From positions 83,485 to 147,484 of the forward strand of contig JAOUOT010000001.1 in assembly GCA_029880265.1 (NCBI GenBank): a stretch of 64,000 bases of DNA. The letters are read 5' to 3'. This DNA comes from Spirochaetia bacterium. Lineage in GTDB: Bacteria; Spirochaetota; Leptospiria; Turneriellales; JAOUOS01. Under the pieces are notes generated by a model that saw only the letters and a program-made list of their open reading frames with translations, was not told the origin of the DNA and ran no database searches. Below, piece after piece: positions 33,168-41,051 of this stretch. The first letter of the stretch is position 1. Each line of letters starts with the position of its first letter. A program made the position numbers and the translations under genes.

Positions 33168-35453
33168 ATGTCGACATCTGAAAAAACAAGAATAGAATCA
33201 GACCAAGAATTTTCAAACGTAGAAATAATGGAAAACGAAAAAAACACAGAAAATTCTAATCAAGAAGATTCTTCTAAAGTCGAAGAAACGCTGTTTGAGC
33301 AAAAAAAATCGTTGAGAATTCGACTTGTAATGTGGTTTCTTCTTGTGGCCCTTATGATTCCAATAGTCGCCGGAGGCTTTACATTATTATCATATAATAA
33401 AGTTGTTGAAAATGAAATAACTCAAAACTTTGCTAAAACCGCCGCTCATTTGAAAGATTTTATCAGCCATAATATGGCCGAGCGCTATACTGATATTCAG
33501 CTTTTATCTGAAGAGAATTTTGTTAAAAAAGGTGTCGACCAGACAAATTCTTCAGACGTTATCAATGAATTGAATTCTTATGTAAGTTATAAAACAATGT
33601 ATTCAAATATAATGATATTTGACGAAAACGGTAGGCTGCGAAATATAAATACAAAATCATCTAACGGAGATAATATTAAGTCAAGCGCGCTGCTAGGATC
33701 TTTACAACAAAACTGGAAGACGGTAATCATCGCCGGAGATAAAGACTCTGAGATAGACTGGTTTACCAGATGTAAAGAAAAAGACAGAAAAATTCCTTTT
33801 TATACACGAACCATCAGGCAGAACAAAAGTTTTTTAGATTTAAAACTTTCTTCAAATAATATAATTTTTGCAATGCCCGTAAAAAAAAGAGGCGTTGTTG
33901 AAGGCTGTGTCGCGGCGGCGATACCTATTGAAAACTTAGAGCCTGTTTTTATAGACAACCTTAAATTATTGAAAAATAATCTTAATACTTTTGAAGTCAG
34001 TCTCGTAGACAGAGAAGGTTTAGTGATATGGGAGAGTTTTCAATCGAATAACCGAGCTTTTTTAGATAACTTGAGACTGTCAAACGATAATTTGTATCAC
34101 CAATGGAAAGATAATAAATTCAAACCTCTTATAGAAGAAATGTTTGATATGCGTATGAACAAAAAAGTTCTGGCTTCTATAGAAACTGAATCAGGGGTCG
34201 GCGAATTTAGCGGTTTAGGGTGGGCCGTCATAGCAAGAGCCGATAACAACGAAGTAAGAAAAGATTCGACAAATACCCTGCTTTTATCGTTGATTATTTC
34301 AACTCTTCTGTTGATTATAAACTCTATTTTAATATATCTATTTACCAAAAAAATTACAATGCCTATTCAAAATTCGGCTTCGGCCATTGAAAAAATCGGC
34401 TACGGAGATTTAACAAAAGAACTAATCGTTCACGGGAATGACGAACTGGGTAAGCTTGAGTTTTTTATCAACGAAACCACGAAACATTTAAGAATTCTCG
34501 TAAGCGCTTTGACCGGTTCGCGAACCGCGTCAACAACATATTCGCATGACGCGGCAAAAAGAGTAAGAGAAGTTTTAAGATCAAATCAAGAGCAGGCTGC
34601 TCTTTTAGAAGAAGCCTCGGCGGCCGTTGAAGAACTTTCTGCTTCGACACAGAGCATTTTAGAAGCTTCGCAGCAACAGCTTAACGGCGCAGAAACAAAC
34701 AGCAAAGCGATGGAAGATCTTCAAGATTCGTTTTCAAAATCAGAAGAAATTCAGCGTCAAATTAGCAAAGAGGCCTCGCAGACAATGGATCAAGCCCGTT
34801 CGGGAGGCGAAGCCGTACAATTGCTTGTGCTAAGTATGGAAGAAATCTTTGAAACTTCGCAGCGCATTTTAGGCATCATTGACGTAATTAACGACATAGC
34901 CGATCAAACGGACCTTCTAGCCTTGAACGCTTCTATAGAAGCCGCCAGAGCCGGCGAGCATGGCAAAGGCTTTGCCGTTGTGGCCCATGAAATCAGCGAA
35001 CTTGCAGAAAGAAGTTCGGCTTCGGCAAAAGAAATATCAAGGCTTTTAAGAACAGCGAATCAAAAAGTAGAAACTGGAACTGAAAAGGTAAGAGGCACTC
35101 GCGAAATATTTAATAAAATTATCGCTTCAATGGAAGTCTTGGCTAAAGATATTAAGGTTGTAAGAGAATTTGACGCCTTGCAAAGCGATGCTGTTAATGA
35201 AACGGCTCAAAGGGCCAAAAGAGTAGCCGTTTTGGCGCGCGAAATCTCTGACGCCACAAGACTTCAAAATCAGTCTGCCGAAGAAATAACAGAAGATATG
35301 AGCCGGGCAAATGAAATTACGTCTGATAACGTAGATCAAATTGAAAAACTTGAGTCTCAATTAAAACAGCTTGAAACTCTAATGGAAGAAGGTCTTAAAC
35401 TTGTTCATAAATTCAAGCTTCCGAGAGTAGTCGAGGGTAACGTAATCGAATAA
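33168..35453 (+). CDS. Methyl-accepting chemotaxis protein
   Basis: This 761-residue chemoreceptor has a cytoplasmic 45-residue acidic leader, TM1 at about 50-72 and a Cache-like periplasmic domain. TM2 (LLLSLIISTLLLIINSILIYLF) is followed by a HAMP region and the signalling domain, with hairpin tip DQTDLLALNASIEAARAGEHGKGFAVVAHEISELAERSSASAKEI. It should couple ligand binding outside to CheA/CheW inside. The ligand is unknown. The ATG used here has no ribosome binding site. ATG 33228 (MENEKN) is an alternative start, but the sigma-28-type promoter allows leaderless translation from 33168. cheA, cheW and cheY are not in the window. Confidence 0.93.
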   Translation: MSTSEKTRIESDQEFSNVEIMENEKNTENSNQEDSSKVEETLFEQKKSLRIRLVMWFLLVALMIPIVAGGFTLLSYNKVVENEITQNFAKTAAHLKDFISHNMAERYTDIQLLSEENFVKKGVDQTNSSDVINELNSYVSYKTMYSNIMIFDENGRLRNINTKSSNGDNIKSSALLGSLQQNWKTVIIAGDKDSEIDWFTRCKEKDRKIPFYTRTIRQNKSFLDLKLSSNNIIFAMPVKKRGVVEGCVAAAIPIENLEPVFIDNLKLLKNNLNTFEVSLVDREGLVIWESFQSNNRAFLDNLRLSNDNLYHQWKDNKFKPLIEEMFDMRMNKKVLASIETESGVGEFSGLGWAVIARADNNEVRKDSTNTLLLSLIISTLLLIINSILIYLFTKKITMPIQNSASAIEKIGYGDLTKELIVHGNDELGKLEFFINETTKHLRILVSALTGSRTASTTYSHDAAKRVREVLRSNQEQAALLEEASAAVEELSASTQSILEASQQQLNGAETNSKAMEDLQDSFSKSEEIQRQISKEASQTMDQARSGGEAVQLLVLSMEEIFETSQRILGIIDVINDIADQTDLLALNASIEAARAGEHGKGFAVVAHEISELAERSSASAKEISRLLRTANQKVETGTEKVRGTREIFNKIIASMEVLAKDIKVVREFDALQSDAVNETAQRAKRVAVLAREISDATRLQNQSAEEITEDMSRANEITSDNVDQIEKLESQLKQLETLMEEGLKLVHKFKLPRVVEGNVIE

Positions 35454-35496
35454 AGTTAAGATAATATCGAAGCTTATAGTCTTAAAACTTAACTTT
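35452..35496. terminator. Stem-loop between convergent mcp and ruvA genes
   Basis: Nine-base perfect arms AAAGTTAAG and CTTAACTTT flank a 27-base AT-rich loop, starting in the chemoreceptor stop codon and followed by T residues. The arms are symmetric for both directions, so it could end both convergent transcripts. The stem is AT-rich and the loop long, so strength is doubtful. Confidence 0.3.
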
Positions 35497-35503
35497 TCAA
35501 AGC

Positions 35504-36148
35504 TTAAATCAAAGATAAATAAAGTCGTACCCATTCTTGTAAAACGCCTTTTTCTTCAGCCGGAAGTTTTGTTTTATCTAGCCTTAAAATTTTATTTTTT
35601 GCGTTTTCAATTTCTTTTTTTTGAAATCCTAACGAAACCAAAGCTTCTTCAATTTGATTTTCAAACGACGTCTCTAAGCTTGCTTGCGGCGAAACATCCC
35701 CAGAGATATCTTCTGCGGCAATAGATTGCTTGAGACTTTCTAACTTTTTAATTTTTTGTTTAGACTCAAACAGTATTTTTTCTGCCTTTAATTTACCGAT
35801 GCCCGGAATTTTCAAAAGGGCCTCTTTTTGCTCCAGAATCAACATATTGATTAAATTGTAAGATCCGCCGGTTGACATAAGATTAAGAGCCATTTTAGGG
35901 CCTATACCCTGCAGGTTTCTTAAAAAATCAAAAAGCTTAACCTCTACTTCTTTTAAAAATCCGAATAAATGCTGCTCGGTTTCGTTTTGAATAAAGCGGG
36001 TATACAGAAGTATTTCTTTTTGATTTTCTTTGCTTAATTTATCGTGAACTTCTATCGGTATATGCAGCCCGTACCCTACGCCGCCCGACTCGATAATGGC
36101 AAAAAACGGCGACAACGATATTATTTTACCTTTTATAGAATATATCAT
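35504..36148 (-). CDS. ruvA: Holliday junction DNA helicase subunit RuvA
   Basis: The 214-residue protein begins MIYSIKGKIISLSPFFAIIESGGVGYGLHIP, the typical RuvA OB-fold. It has the helix-hairpin-helix blocks LQGIGPKMALNLMS and IPGIGKLKAEKIL. The C-terminal domain that contacts RuvB (ALVSLGFQKKEIENA) follows a flexible linker. RuvA binds four-way junctions and loads RuvB. The start overlaps the ruvC stop as ATGA. ruvB is not next to ruvA and was not seen in the window. Confidence 0.95.
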   Translation of the reverse strand: MIYSIKGKIISLSPFFAIIESGGVGYGLHIPIEVHDKLSKENQKEILLYTRFIQNETEQHLFGFLKEVEVKLFDFLRNLQGIGPKMALNLMSTGGSYNLINMLILEQKEALLKIPGIGKLKAEKILFESKQKIKKLESLKQSIAAEDISGDVSPQASLETSFENQIEEALVSLGFQKKEIENAKNKILRLDKTKLPAEEKGVLQEWVRLYLSLI

Positions 36149-36636
36149 TTAAGTCTGTTATTTTTTGTTCTCAGCCACGAACATATGGCCAGCCCGAGCG
36201 CGTCGGCTGCGTCGTCGGGTTTTGGCATTGAAGAAAGCCCCAGTATTCTGGCTATCATTTTCTGCATTTGTCTTTTATCGGCCGCGCCGTAGCCGGTAAT
36301 CATTTTTTTCATGCTTGTCGGCGAAATTTCAATGAGAGGAATATTTTTTTTATGCAAAGTAAGAATAATGACCCCTCTTGCCTGAAGAAGTTTTACTCCG
36401 GTTGTCAGATTTTTCTTGAAAAAGACTTCTTCTACCGCGCATGCGAAGATTTTCTTTTTTTTTAAGAGCTCCGCTGTTTTTTTTTCTATAATTTCTAATC
36501 TCTCGCCTATAGGCAAATTTGAAGCAGTTTCAACGACGCCGGCGTCTATAAATTCTGGCTTGCCGGCTTTTGGGGTTTGCTTGATTAACCCATAACCCAT
36601 GCGCCCGTAACCGGGGTCTATGCCAAGATAAAGCAT
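36145..36636 (-). CDS. ruvC: Holliday junction resolvase RuvC
   Basis: RuvC cleaves Holliday junctions. The 163-residue protein shows the four-acidic-residue active site: LGIDPGYGRMGYG with the first Asp, CAVEEVFFKKN with Glu, and the last Asp pair in PKPDDAADALGLAICS. Length is normal for the family. It sits in the conserved order yebC-ruvC-ruvA; the yebC stop overlaps its ATG by one base (TAATG) and its own stop overlaps ruvA. Confidence 0.95.
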   Translation of the reverse strand: MLYLGIDPGYGRMGYGLIKQTPKAGKPEFIDAGVVETASNLPIGERLEIIEKKTAELLKKKKIFACAVEEVFFKKNLTTGVKLLQARGVIILTLHKKNIPLIEISPTSMKKMITGYGAADKRQMQKMIARILGLSSMPKPDDAADALGLAICSWLRTKNNRLK

Positions 36637-37391
36637 TAGCCTGAAATTAACTCTTCGGATATTTCAAGATTGCTGAAGACATTTTGTACGTCGTCGTGAT
36701 TTTCGAGATTTTCAATCAGTTTCATTACGGCGCCGCCTTTATCTACATCTAGGGCAATTTGCGTTTTAGGAACATACTGAAGCTCAGATTCGAGAATTTC
36801 CCAGCCTTTGGTTTCAATAATTTTATAAAAAGCCTCTAATACCGCATGAAAATCTTCTTTAGCCGATTTTATGACATAAATATTTTCTTCGTCTTTTTCA
36901 AAGTCTTCGGCGCCGCATTCTACTACCTGTTCTAAGAGTTCTTCTTCGTTAATATTTTCGCCTTTTATTAAAATAACGCCTTTATGATCAAATAAATAGC
37001 TGACAGAGCCCGATTCTGCCATAGAGCCGCCCGCTTTTGATAAAATGTTTTTGATTTCAGGCACCGTGCGAGTTTTTTTATCGGTTAATACTTCAATGAT
37101 AATGGCTATGCCCCCCGGCGCGTACCCTTCATAGACAAGCTCTTCATAATTATCGCTCTCTAATTCGCCCGTGCCTTTTTTAACGGCTCTTTCAATATTA
37201 TCTTTGGGAACGTTGCTTTCGCGGGCTTTTAAGATAGCGGCTCTAAGCCGTGGATTGCTGTTTTCGTCGCCGCCGCCAAGCTTTGCTGAAACCGTAATTT
37301 CTTTCGCTAAGCGGGTAAAAATCTTGCCTCTTTTTGCGTCGGCAGCCTGCTTTCGGTGTTTGATATTCGCCCATTTTGAATGACCAGCCAT
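36636..37391 (-). CDS. YebC/PmpR-family DNA-binding/translation-associated protein
   Basis: The 251-residue protein has the YebC/TACO1 signature MAGHSKWANIKHRKQAADAKRGKIFTRLAKEI at the N-terminus. NPRLRAAILKARESNVPKDNIERAVKKG and YEGYAPGGIAIIIEVLTDKKTRTVPEIKNILSKAGG follow. Full length is typical (about 240-250). The family was named as transcription regulators next to ruvC; YebC/TACO1 proteins have also been linked to translation of difficult peptide stretches. Its place before ruvC-ruvA is the common bacterial order. Confidence 0.95.
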   Translation of the reverse strand: MAGHSKWANIKHRKQAADAKRGKIFTRLAKEITVSAKLGGGDENSNPRLRAAILKARESNVPKDNIERAVKKGTGELESDNYEELVYEGYAPGGIAIIIEVLTDKKTRTVPEIKNILSKAGGSMAESGSVSYLFDHKGVILIKGENINEEELLEQVVECGAEDFEKDEENIYVIKSAKEDFHAVLEAFYKIIETKGWEILESELQYVPKTQIALDVDKGGAVMKLIENLENHDDVQNVFSNLEISEELISG

Positions 37392-37545
37392 GGTTCCAGT
37401 TTTTATATATTTTACGCTTCGACAACTGTTTTTCTAACTATTTCTATAAAAGAAAACAAGCGATTAACGTTTATTGCGCGGTCACAACAAGAAAACAGGT
37501 TGACGCCTTAAATTGTATTTTATAGGTTTATATCTAATTAATAGT

Positions 37546-38010
37546 ATGAACGAAACTAAAATTTGCAGGCTTTTATCTTCTCTTTCTTCTTCAAAAGAAA
37601 ACATAGAAATATTATGCGCTCTCGATAAAGCTCTTTTTAACCCTTCGTGGAATGAGACGCAGTGGCAAAACGAGTTTGATAACCCCTCTGTAGAAATCTA
37701 TATTATGCAAAATTCTAAAGACGAACCGATTGGTTTTTTATCGGCGTCTATTGTCGATAAAAATATTGAAATTAGAAAGGTAGGAATACTGCCCGAATTT
37801 CAAAGAAAGGGATATGCCTCGCTTTTAATGAACAAGGTCTATGAATTAAGCAAGAATTATAACGCTGAAACGATAATTTTAGAAGTCAACGAGACAAACC
37901 ATCCGGCTGTGATGTTTTATCAAAAAAACGGATTTTCTGTCTTTCACGAAAGGAGAAACTACTATGCGAACCACCAAAAAGCTTTTTGTATGCAAAAAAA
38001 TATTGCTTAG
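37546..38010 (+). CDS. GNAT acetyltransferase, RimI-like
   Basis: The ORF track starts at 37513, but the ATG at 37546 (MNETKICRL) is more likely, giving a 154-residue protein. It has the GNAT acetyl-CoA site VGILPEFQRKGYASLLMNKVYE and the later EVNETNHPAVMFYQKNGFSVFHERRNYY, characteristic of RimI-type N-terminal alpha-acetyltransferases. LFNPSWNETQWQNEF at the N-terminus is also RimI-like. The natural substrate of RimI is ribosomal protein S18, but related enzymes act on others. The coding end overlaps the next gene by 47 bases. Confidence 0.85.
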   Translation: MNETKICRLLSSLSSSKENIEILCALDKALFNPSWNETQWQNEFDNPSVEIYIMQNSKDEPIGFLSASIVDKNIEIRKVGILPEFQRKGYASLLMNKVYELSKNYNAETIILEVNETNHPAVMFYQKNGFSVFHERRNYYANHQKAFCMQKNIA

Positions 38011-38479
38011 CCTGCCTTTTCTTTTTTTTCTTTTGTTTTCTTCGCATGCCGAAAACAATAATAAAAACAAAGAAGAAAAATTAACCACCGCAGAAAGCAC
38101 ATGCGAAATAATCGCTTCTTCTCTAGGCAAGGGAGAGAAAAAAAGAAGAGCAAGAATCGGGCTAAAAAATAAAATATACTTATGTCGCGGAACAGTTGAA
38201 AAGGTTTTAGAAGATTTTTCGCAGCTTCCCGATGAGTTGATATCAAAATCAAGATGGATAGCCAAGCTTAAAAAACCTTATCTTTTAATCTTGAAGCCCG
38301 AAAGCCGCAAACTAGAAAAAGTAAAGTTCTACCTGTTCAGCTCAAAAGAAGAAGTAGCCGAGGTATTAACCGAGGGAACCAGTATTGAATTCAGCGGCCA
38401 GCTTTTATTCGAGCCCTTTTTAAATGAAAATATCTGGCGGATGGTTTTTATAAACCAGGAAGCCGCCATAAAAATATAA
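37964..38479 (+). CDS. Exported protein of unknown function
   Basis: The 171-residue protein has a basic N-terminus and a signal peptide core (ILLSLPFLFFLLFSSHA) followed by a lysine/asparagine-rich start of the mature part. The remainder (KNKIYLCRGTVEKVLEDF...LLILKPESRKLEKVKFYLF...SIEFSGQLLFEPFL) is strand-rich and could be an OB-like fold, but no family is recognised. The start lies 47 bases inside rimI in another frame, with AAGGAG a few bases before the ATG, so the two genes are coupled. The next gene begins about 20 bp after the stop. Confidence 0.65.
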   Translation: MRTTKKLFVCKKILLSLPFLFFLLFSSHAENNNKNKEEKLTTAESTCEIIASSLGKGEKKRRARIGLKNKIYLCRGTVEKVLEDFSQLPDELISKSRWIAKLKKPYLLILKPESRKLEKVKFYLFSSKEEVAEVLTEGTSIEFSGQLLFEPFLNENIWRMVFINQEAAIKI

Positions 38480-38498
38480 AATATTGTTATTTAAGATC

Positions 38499-38846
38499 AT
38501 GTTTTGCGCAAAAAAAAAGGCTTCTTTAAAATTAAAAAGATATGGCGATAAATTTATTCATAGATTTTATTTTCATCGTTTTCTTATAATCTTTTTTTTG
38601 CTGCAAATAAATATTGTTGCCGCCGGCGAAAATAAAATCTGGAAAGGAAAACTTGACGATAAGGGCAAGGCAAAAATCGAATACAAGATATCTGCCGAAA
38701 AAACCGTCTTTTTACAGGCCTTTATTTTTTATAAAGACAACTGGCGCCCCGTATCTGTATTCTGGAACGACAAAGAAATCTGGATAGACTTGGGCCCGGC
38801 ATTTAAAGAATTAGAATACCGCGTGCATTTGCTCATCGACGGGTAA
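38499..38846 (+). CDS. Small exported protein of unknown function
   Basis: The ORF track starts at TTG 38484; ATG 38499 gives 115 residues and is preferred. A long basic leader (KKKASLKLKRYGDKFIHR) precedes a hydrophobic segment FLIIFFLLQINIVAAG that looks like a signal peptide. The mature part of about 70 residues is strand-rich and tryptophan-containing (IWKGKLDDKGKAKIEYKI, DNWRPVSVFWNDKEIWIDLG). No family is recognised. It is probably co-transcribed with the preceding exported protein. Its end lies 45 bp before a perfect palindrome. Confidence 0.5.
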   Translation: MFCAKKKASLKLKRYGDKFIHRFYFHRFLIIFFLLQINIVAAGENKIWKGKLDDKGKAKIEYKISAEKTVFLQAFIFYKDNWRPVSVFWNDKEIWIDLGPAFKELEYRVHLLIDG

Positions 38847-38890
38847 GGGTTAATATTCTTAAGTCTTATAATGGCGGCTTGCACAAAGCC

Positions 38891-38932
38891 CATTCTGTTA
38901 GCCACAGGTTTAAACCTGTGGCTAACAGAATG
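38891..38932. repeat. 42-bp perfect palindrome overlapping the hicA stop
   Basis: The left arm CATTCTGTTAGCCACAGGTT (plus T) is followed with no spacer by its exact reverse complement, so all 42 bases are self-complementary. The right end supplies the last codons and TAG stop of hicA on the minus strand. There is no T-tract, so it is not a typical intrinsic terminator. The core ACAGGTTTAAACCTGT is like palindromic repeat units that in other genomes are scattered by REP-type or IS200-like transposases. No such transposase is in the window. Confidence 0.85.
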
Positions 38933-39155
38933 ACTTATCAAGAAATTCATCCGGTTCAATATTTGCCTGCTTAAGAATTGCCCTTAGGGTACCTTCTGGC
39001 ATATTTGAGGCATGATTTGGGATGGTAGTATCTTTATTTGTTGCCGGATTATACCAGATTTCATGTGAACCAGCCGCCTGACGGTCAAAATAAAAACCTA
39101 ATTTTTTTAATTTTCTGATTATCTGGCGATATTTAAATCCTGATAATCTGCCCAT
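38922..39155 (-). CDS. hicA: HicA-type mRNA interferase toxin
   Basis: The 77-residue protein has the HicA dsRBD-like pattern SGFKYRQIIRKLKKLGFYFDRQAAGSHEIWYNP, where the histidine in GSHEIW is the catalytic residue of the family. IPNHASNMPEGTLRAILKQANIEPDEFL ends it. HicA toxins cleave mRNA and are neutralised by HicB. It directly follows hicB on the same strand (stop and start adjacent). The last few codons and the stop lie in a 42-bp palindrome, so its C-terminus (DKSFC) may have been altered by insertion of that element. Confidence 0.88.
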   Translation of the reverse strand: MGRLSGFKYRQIIRKLKKLGFYFDRQAAGSHEIWYNPATNKDTTIPNHASNMPEGTLRAILKQANIEPDEFLDKSFC

Positions 39156-39389
39156 TTAATAGTTTACTATGAGTGAATAATCAAAGCTGTCGGTAACAGG
39201 TTTTAAATCTTTTAGTTTTTCTTCTTTACTGATTTTTGATTCGATTATTTTGCGGGCAACATCTCTTGCAATTTCAAGGGTTTCTGCAATGGTTCTGCCT
39301 TGGGCAATAAGACCCTGCAAAGAAGGCGAGGTTGCCAGATAGACACCTTCAGGTAGTTTTTCGATATGAATATCAATTGAAGCTTTCAT
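39156..39389 (-). CDS. hicB: HicB-type antitoxin
   Basis: The 77-residue protein shows the HicB N-terminal fold: IDIHIEKLPEGVYLATSPSLQGLIAQGRTIAETLEIARDVARKIIE. The short acidic tail lacks an obvious DNA-binding domain. It is transcribed first, before hicA, the order seen in many hicBA modules where the antitoxin leads. The region upstream (39390-39866) must hold its promoter and perhaps the operator for autoregulation. Confidence 0.88.
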   Translation of the reverse strand: MKASIDIHIEKLPEGVYLATSPSLQGLIAQGRTIAETLEIARDVARKIIESKISKEEKLKDLKPVTDSFDYSLIVNY

Positions 39390-39866
39390 TTATTTACACA
39401 ATATAAAATTTACACAGTTTTTAAACAAAAAAATAAGCGCTAGAATTTTATAAAGAGGTCATATTTAGGCTGCGCTCAATACAGATGAACGCTGAAAGAA
39501 AGATTGTATAATCTTAAATAAATATACCTTTACAAAATGTATCAATTCTATTTCATGGTAATGAATGTTGACAAATGTCAACATTTGCAAAATGGGTGAA
39601 ACTAAGTCCCATATAGATTTGAATAATTCTATTAACTCGAAATTCAAGAGGCTCTAATTTTATAAAGCGGCTCTTAAATAGTCTAAATAAAGTCAACTCT
39701 ATTACCTGCTAGACCATTAACACGATTATATTAGATACGGCGCAAATGATTTCGGTTCATCTGTGTTTCGGTTAAACCTATCAAATTTATTGCGATTGGC
39801 TCGCATATTGTTGAACTTCGACTGTATTTTGTAAGATCGATTTTTAAAGAAAAAGGAAAAATAAAT
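39390..39866. other. Long divergent intergenic region upstream of hicBA and the glycosyltransferase
   Basis: About 480 bp separate hicB (minus) from the GT4 gene (plus). I see no supported gene; the 60-residue and 80-residue frames here on the minus strand have no recognisable features. Two near-copies of the word ATTTTATAAAG(A/C)GG occur at about 39445 and 39657. A 22-bp palindrome is annotated separately. The GT4 ATG follows an AAAGGAAAA ribosome binding site. Confidence 0.5.
39564..39585. promoter_or_regulatory. 22-bp palindromic operator candidate
   Basis: AATGTTGACA-AA-TGTCAACATT has perfect 10-base arms and a 2-base centre. The size and symmetry fit a dimeric helix-turn-helix regulator site. 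It lies between the divergent hicBA and GT4/GH15 operons and could regulate either. No regulator gene is adjacent. Confidence 0.45.
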
Positions 39867-41051
39867 ATGAACATACTTCAAATAGCTACGCTGAACAGGC
39901 CAATTAAGCAAGACATTGGTTATGGGCCCATTGAAACAGTTATTTATAATATAGATAAAGGGCTGCATGATCTAGGGCACCATTCTATTGTTGCCTGCTC
40001 CGGCGATTCTTCTATTACCGGCGATCACGTTACAACCATAGATAAAAGCTTCAGTGAATACTGGAGTAAAAATACGCGCGAGCAGCGCAAAAACATGAAA
40101 TATCACCTGTCGGCATCGCTTGATCGCATAAAAAAGGGCGACATTGATATCATTCATGTGCACGACGCTGTCATGATGGAATATATTTATAAAGGAATTA
40201 CTAAAAGCTCCGTTCCGATAGTGATGACTCTTCATGTGCCAGCGCAAGAGAAGGGGCAATTTAACAAGTGGAACGAGTCTTTGCATTCTACATCTGCCGC
40301 TTATTTTGTTCCTATCAGCGAATACCAGAATAAACAACATCATAGCCTGGTTAACGGTCAAAAGGTAATACACCATGGCATTGACCTTGAGGACTATCCG
40401 TTTAATAAGAACATCGAAAAAGAAAATTATTTGTTTTCTATTGGCAGAATTACCCCAGACAAAGGGCAAGATAAAGCCATAGAGGTTGCAAAAAAAACCG
40501 GTTCTCGTCTTATCATCGCCGGCAATATACAAAACAAAGAAGCAGACAGAGCATTTTTCGCGAAAATAAGAAAATCCATTGATCTGGTAGTTGAATCTCA
40601 AGGCTCTATTAATGAAAGCGATCAAAACGATTATTATGAACGCGTCATGAAACCCATTCTTGAGAGCGACGCACAGATTATCTTTATTGGCGAAGTAAAC
40701 GCCTCGCAGAAAAAACTTTGGTACCATTTTGCGCGGGCGACTCTTTTTCCTATTCAATGGGGCGAACCATTTGGTCTTGTTTTGATAGAATCGATGGCTT
40801 GCGGCGCCCCGGTTGTGGCCCTTAATAAAGGGTCTGTGCCTGAAATTGTCATGCATGGCAAAACCGGATTCGTAGTCGACACTATAGAAGAGATGGCGAA
40901 AGCCGTAATGGAGATTGACAAAATTAATTCGAATGATTGTCGAAATCATATTAAAGACAATTTTTCTATAGCGAGTATGTCCCGAAAATATGCAGAGCTT
41001 TATAAATGGATTATTAACGAGAGAACCTTATGCCAAAAGATATCCCTGTAA
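39867..41051 (+). CDS. Family 4 glycosyltransferase (GT-B)
   Basis: The 394-residue protein has the GT4 pattern. The N-terminal part includes GPIETVIYNIDKGLHDLGHHSIVACSG. In the middle come IHVHDAVMMEY and the interdomain GIDLEDYPF...YLFSIGRITPDKGQDKAIEVAKKTG. The donor-binding C-terminal motif is FARATLFPIQWGEPFGLVLIESMACGAPVVALNKGSVPEIV, with the EX7E glutamates (E-PFGLVLI-E). It would transfer a sugar from a nucleotide donor; the acceptor is unknown. It overlaps the GH15 gene by 22 bases. Codon choice looks more GC-rich than in neighbours, and together with flanking hicBA and the palindrome this hints at acquisition. Confidence 0.88.
   Translation: MNILQIATLNRPIKQDIGYGPIETVIYNIDKGLHDLGHHSIVACSGDSSITGDHVTTIDKSFSEYWSKNTREQRKNMKYHLSASLDRIKKGDIDIIHVHDAVMMEYIYKGITKSSVPIVMTLHVPAQEKGQFNKWNESLHSTSAAYFVPISEYQNKQHHSLVNGQKVIHHGIDLEDYPFNKNIEKENYLFSIGRITPDKGQDKAIEVAKKTGSRLIIAGNIQNKEADRAFFAKIRKSIDLVVESQGSINESDQNDYYERVMKPILESDAQIIFIGEVNASQKKLWYHFARATLFPIQWGEPFGLVLIESMACGAPVVALNKGSVPEIVMHGKTGFVVDTIEEMAKAVMEIDKINSNDCRNHIKDNFSIASMSRKYAELYKWIINERTLCQKISL

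Noticed and set aside
39972-40949. 325-residue minus-strand ORF
   Set aside because: It lies fully antisense to the GT4 glycosyltransferase, has low-complexity composition with no motifs, and is a shadow of that gene's codon pattern.
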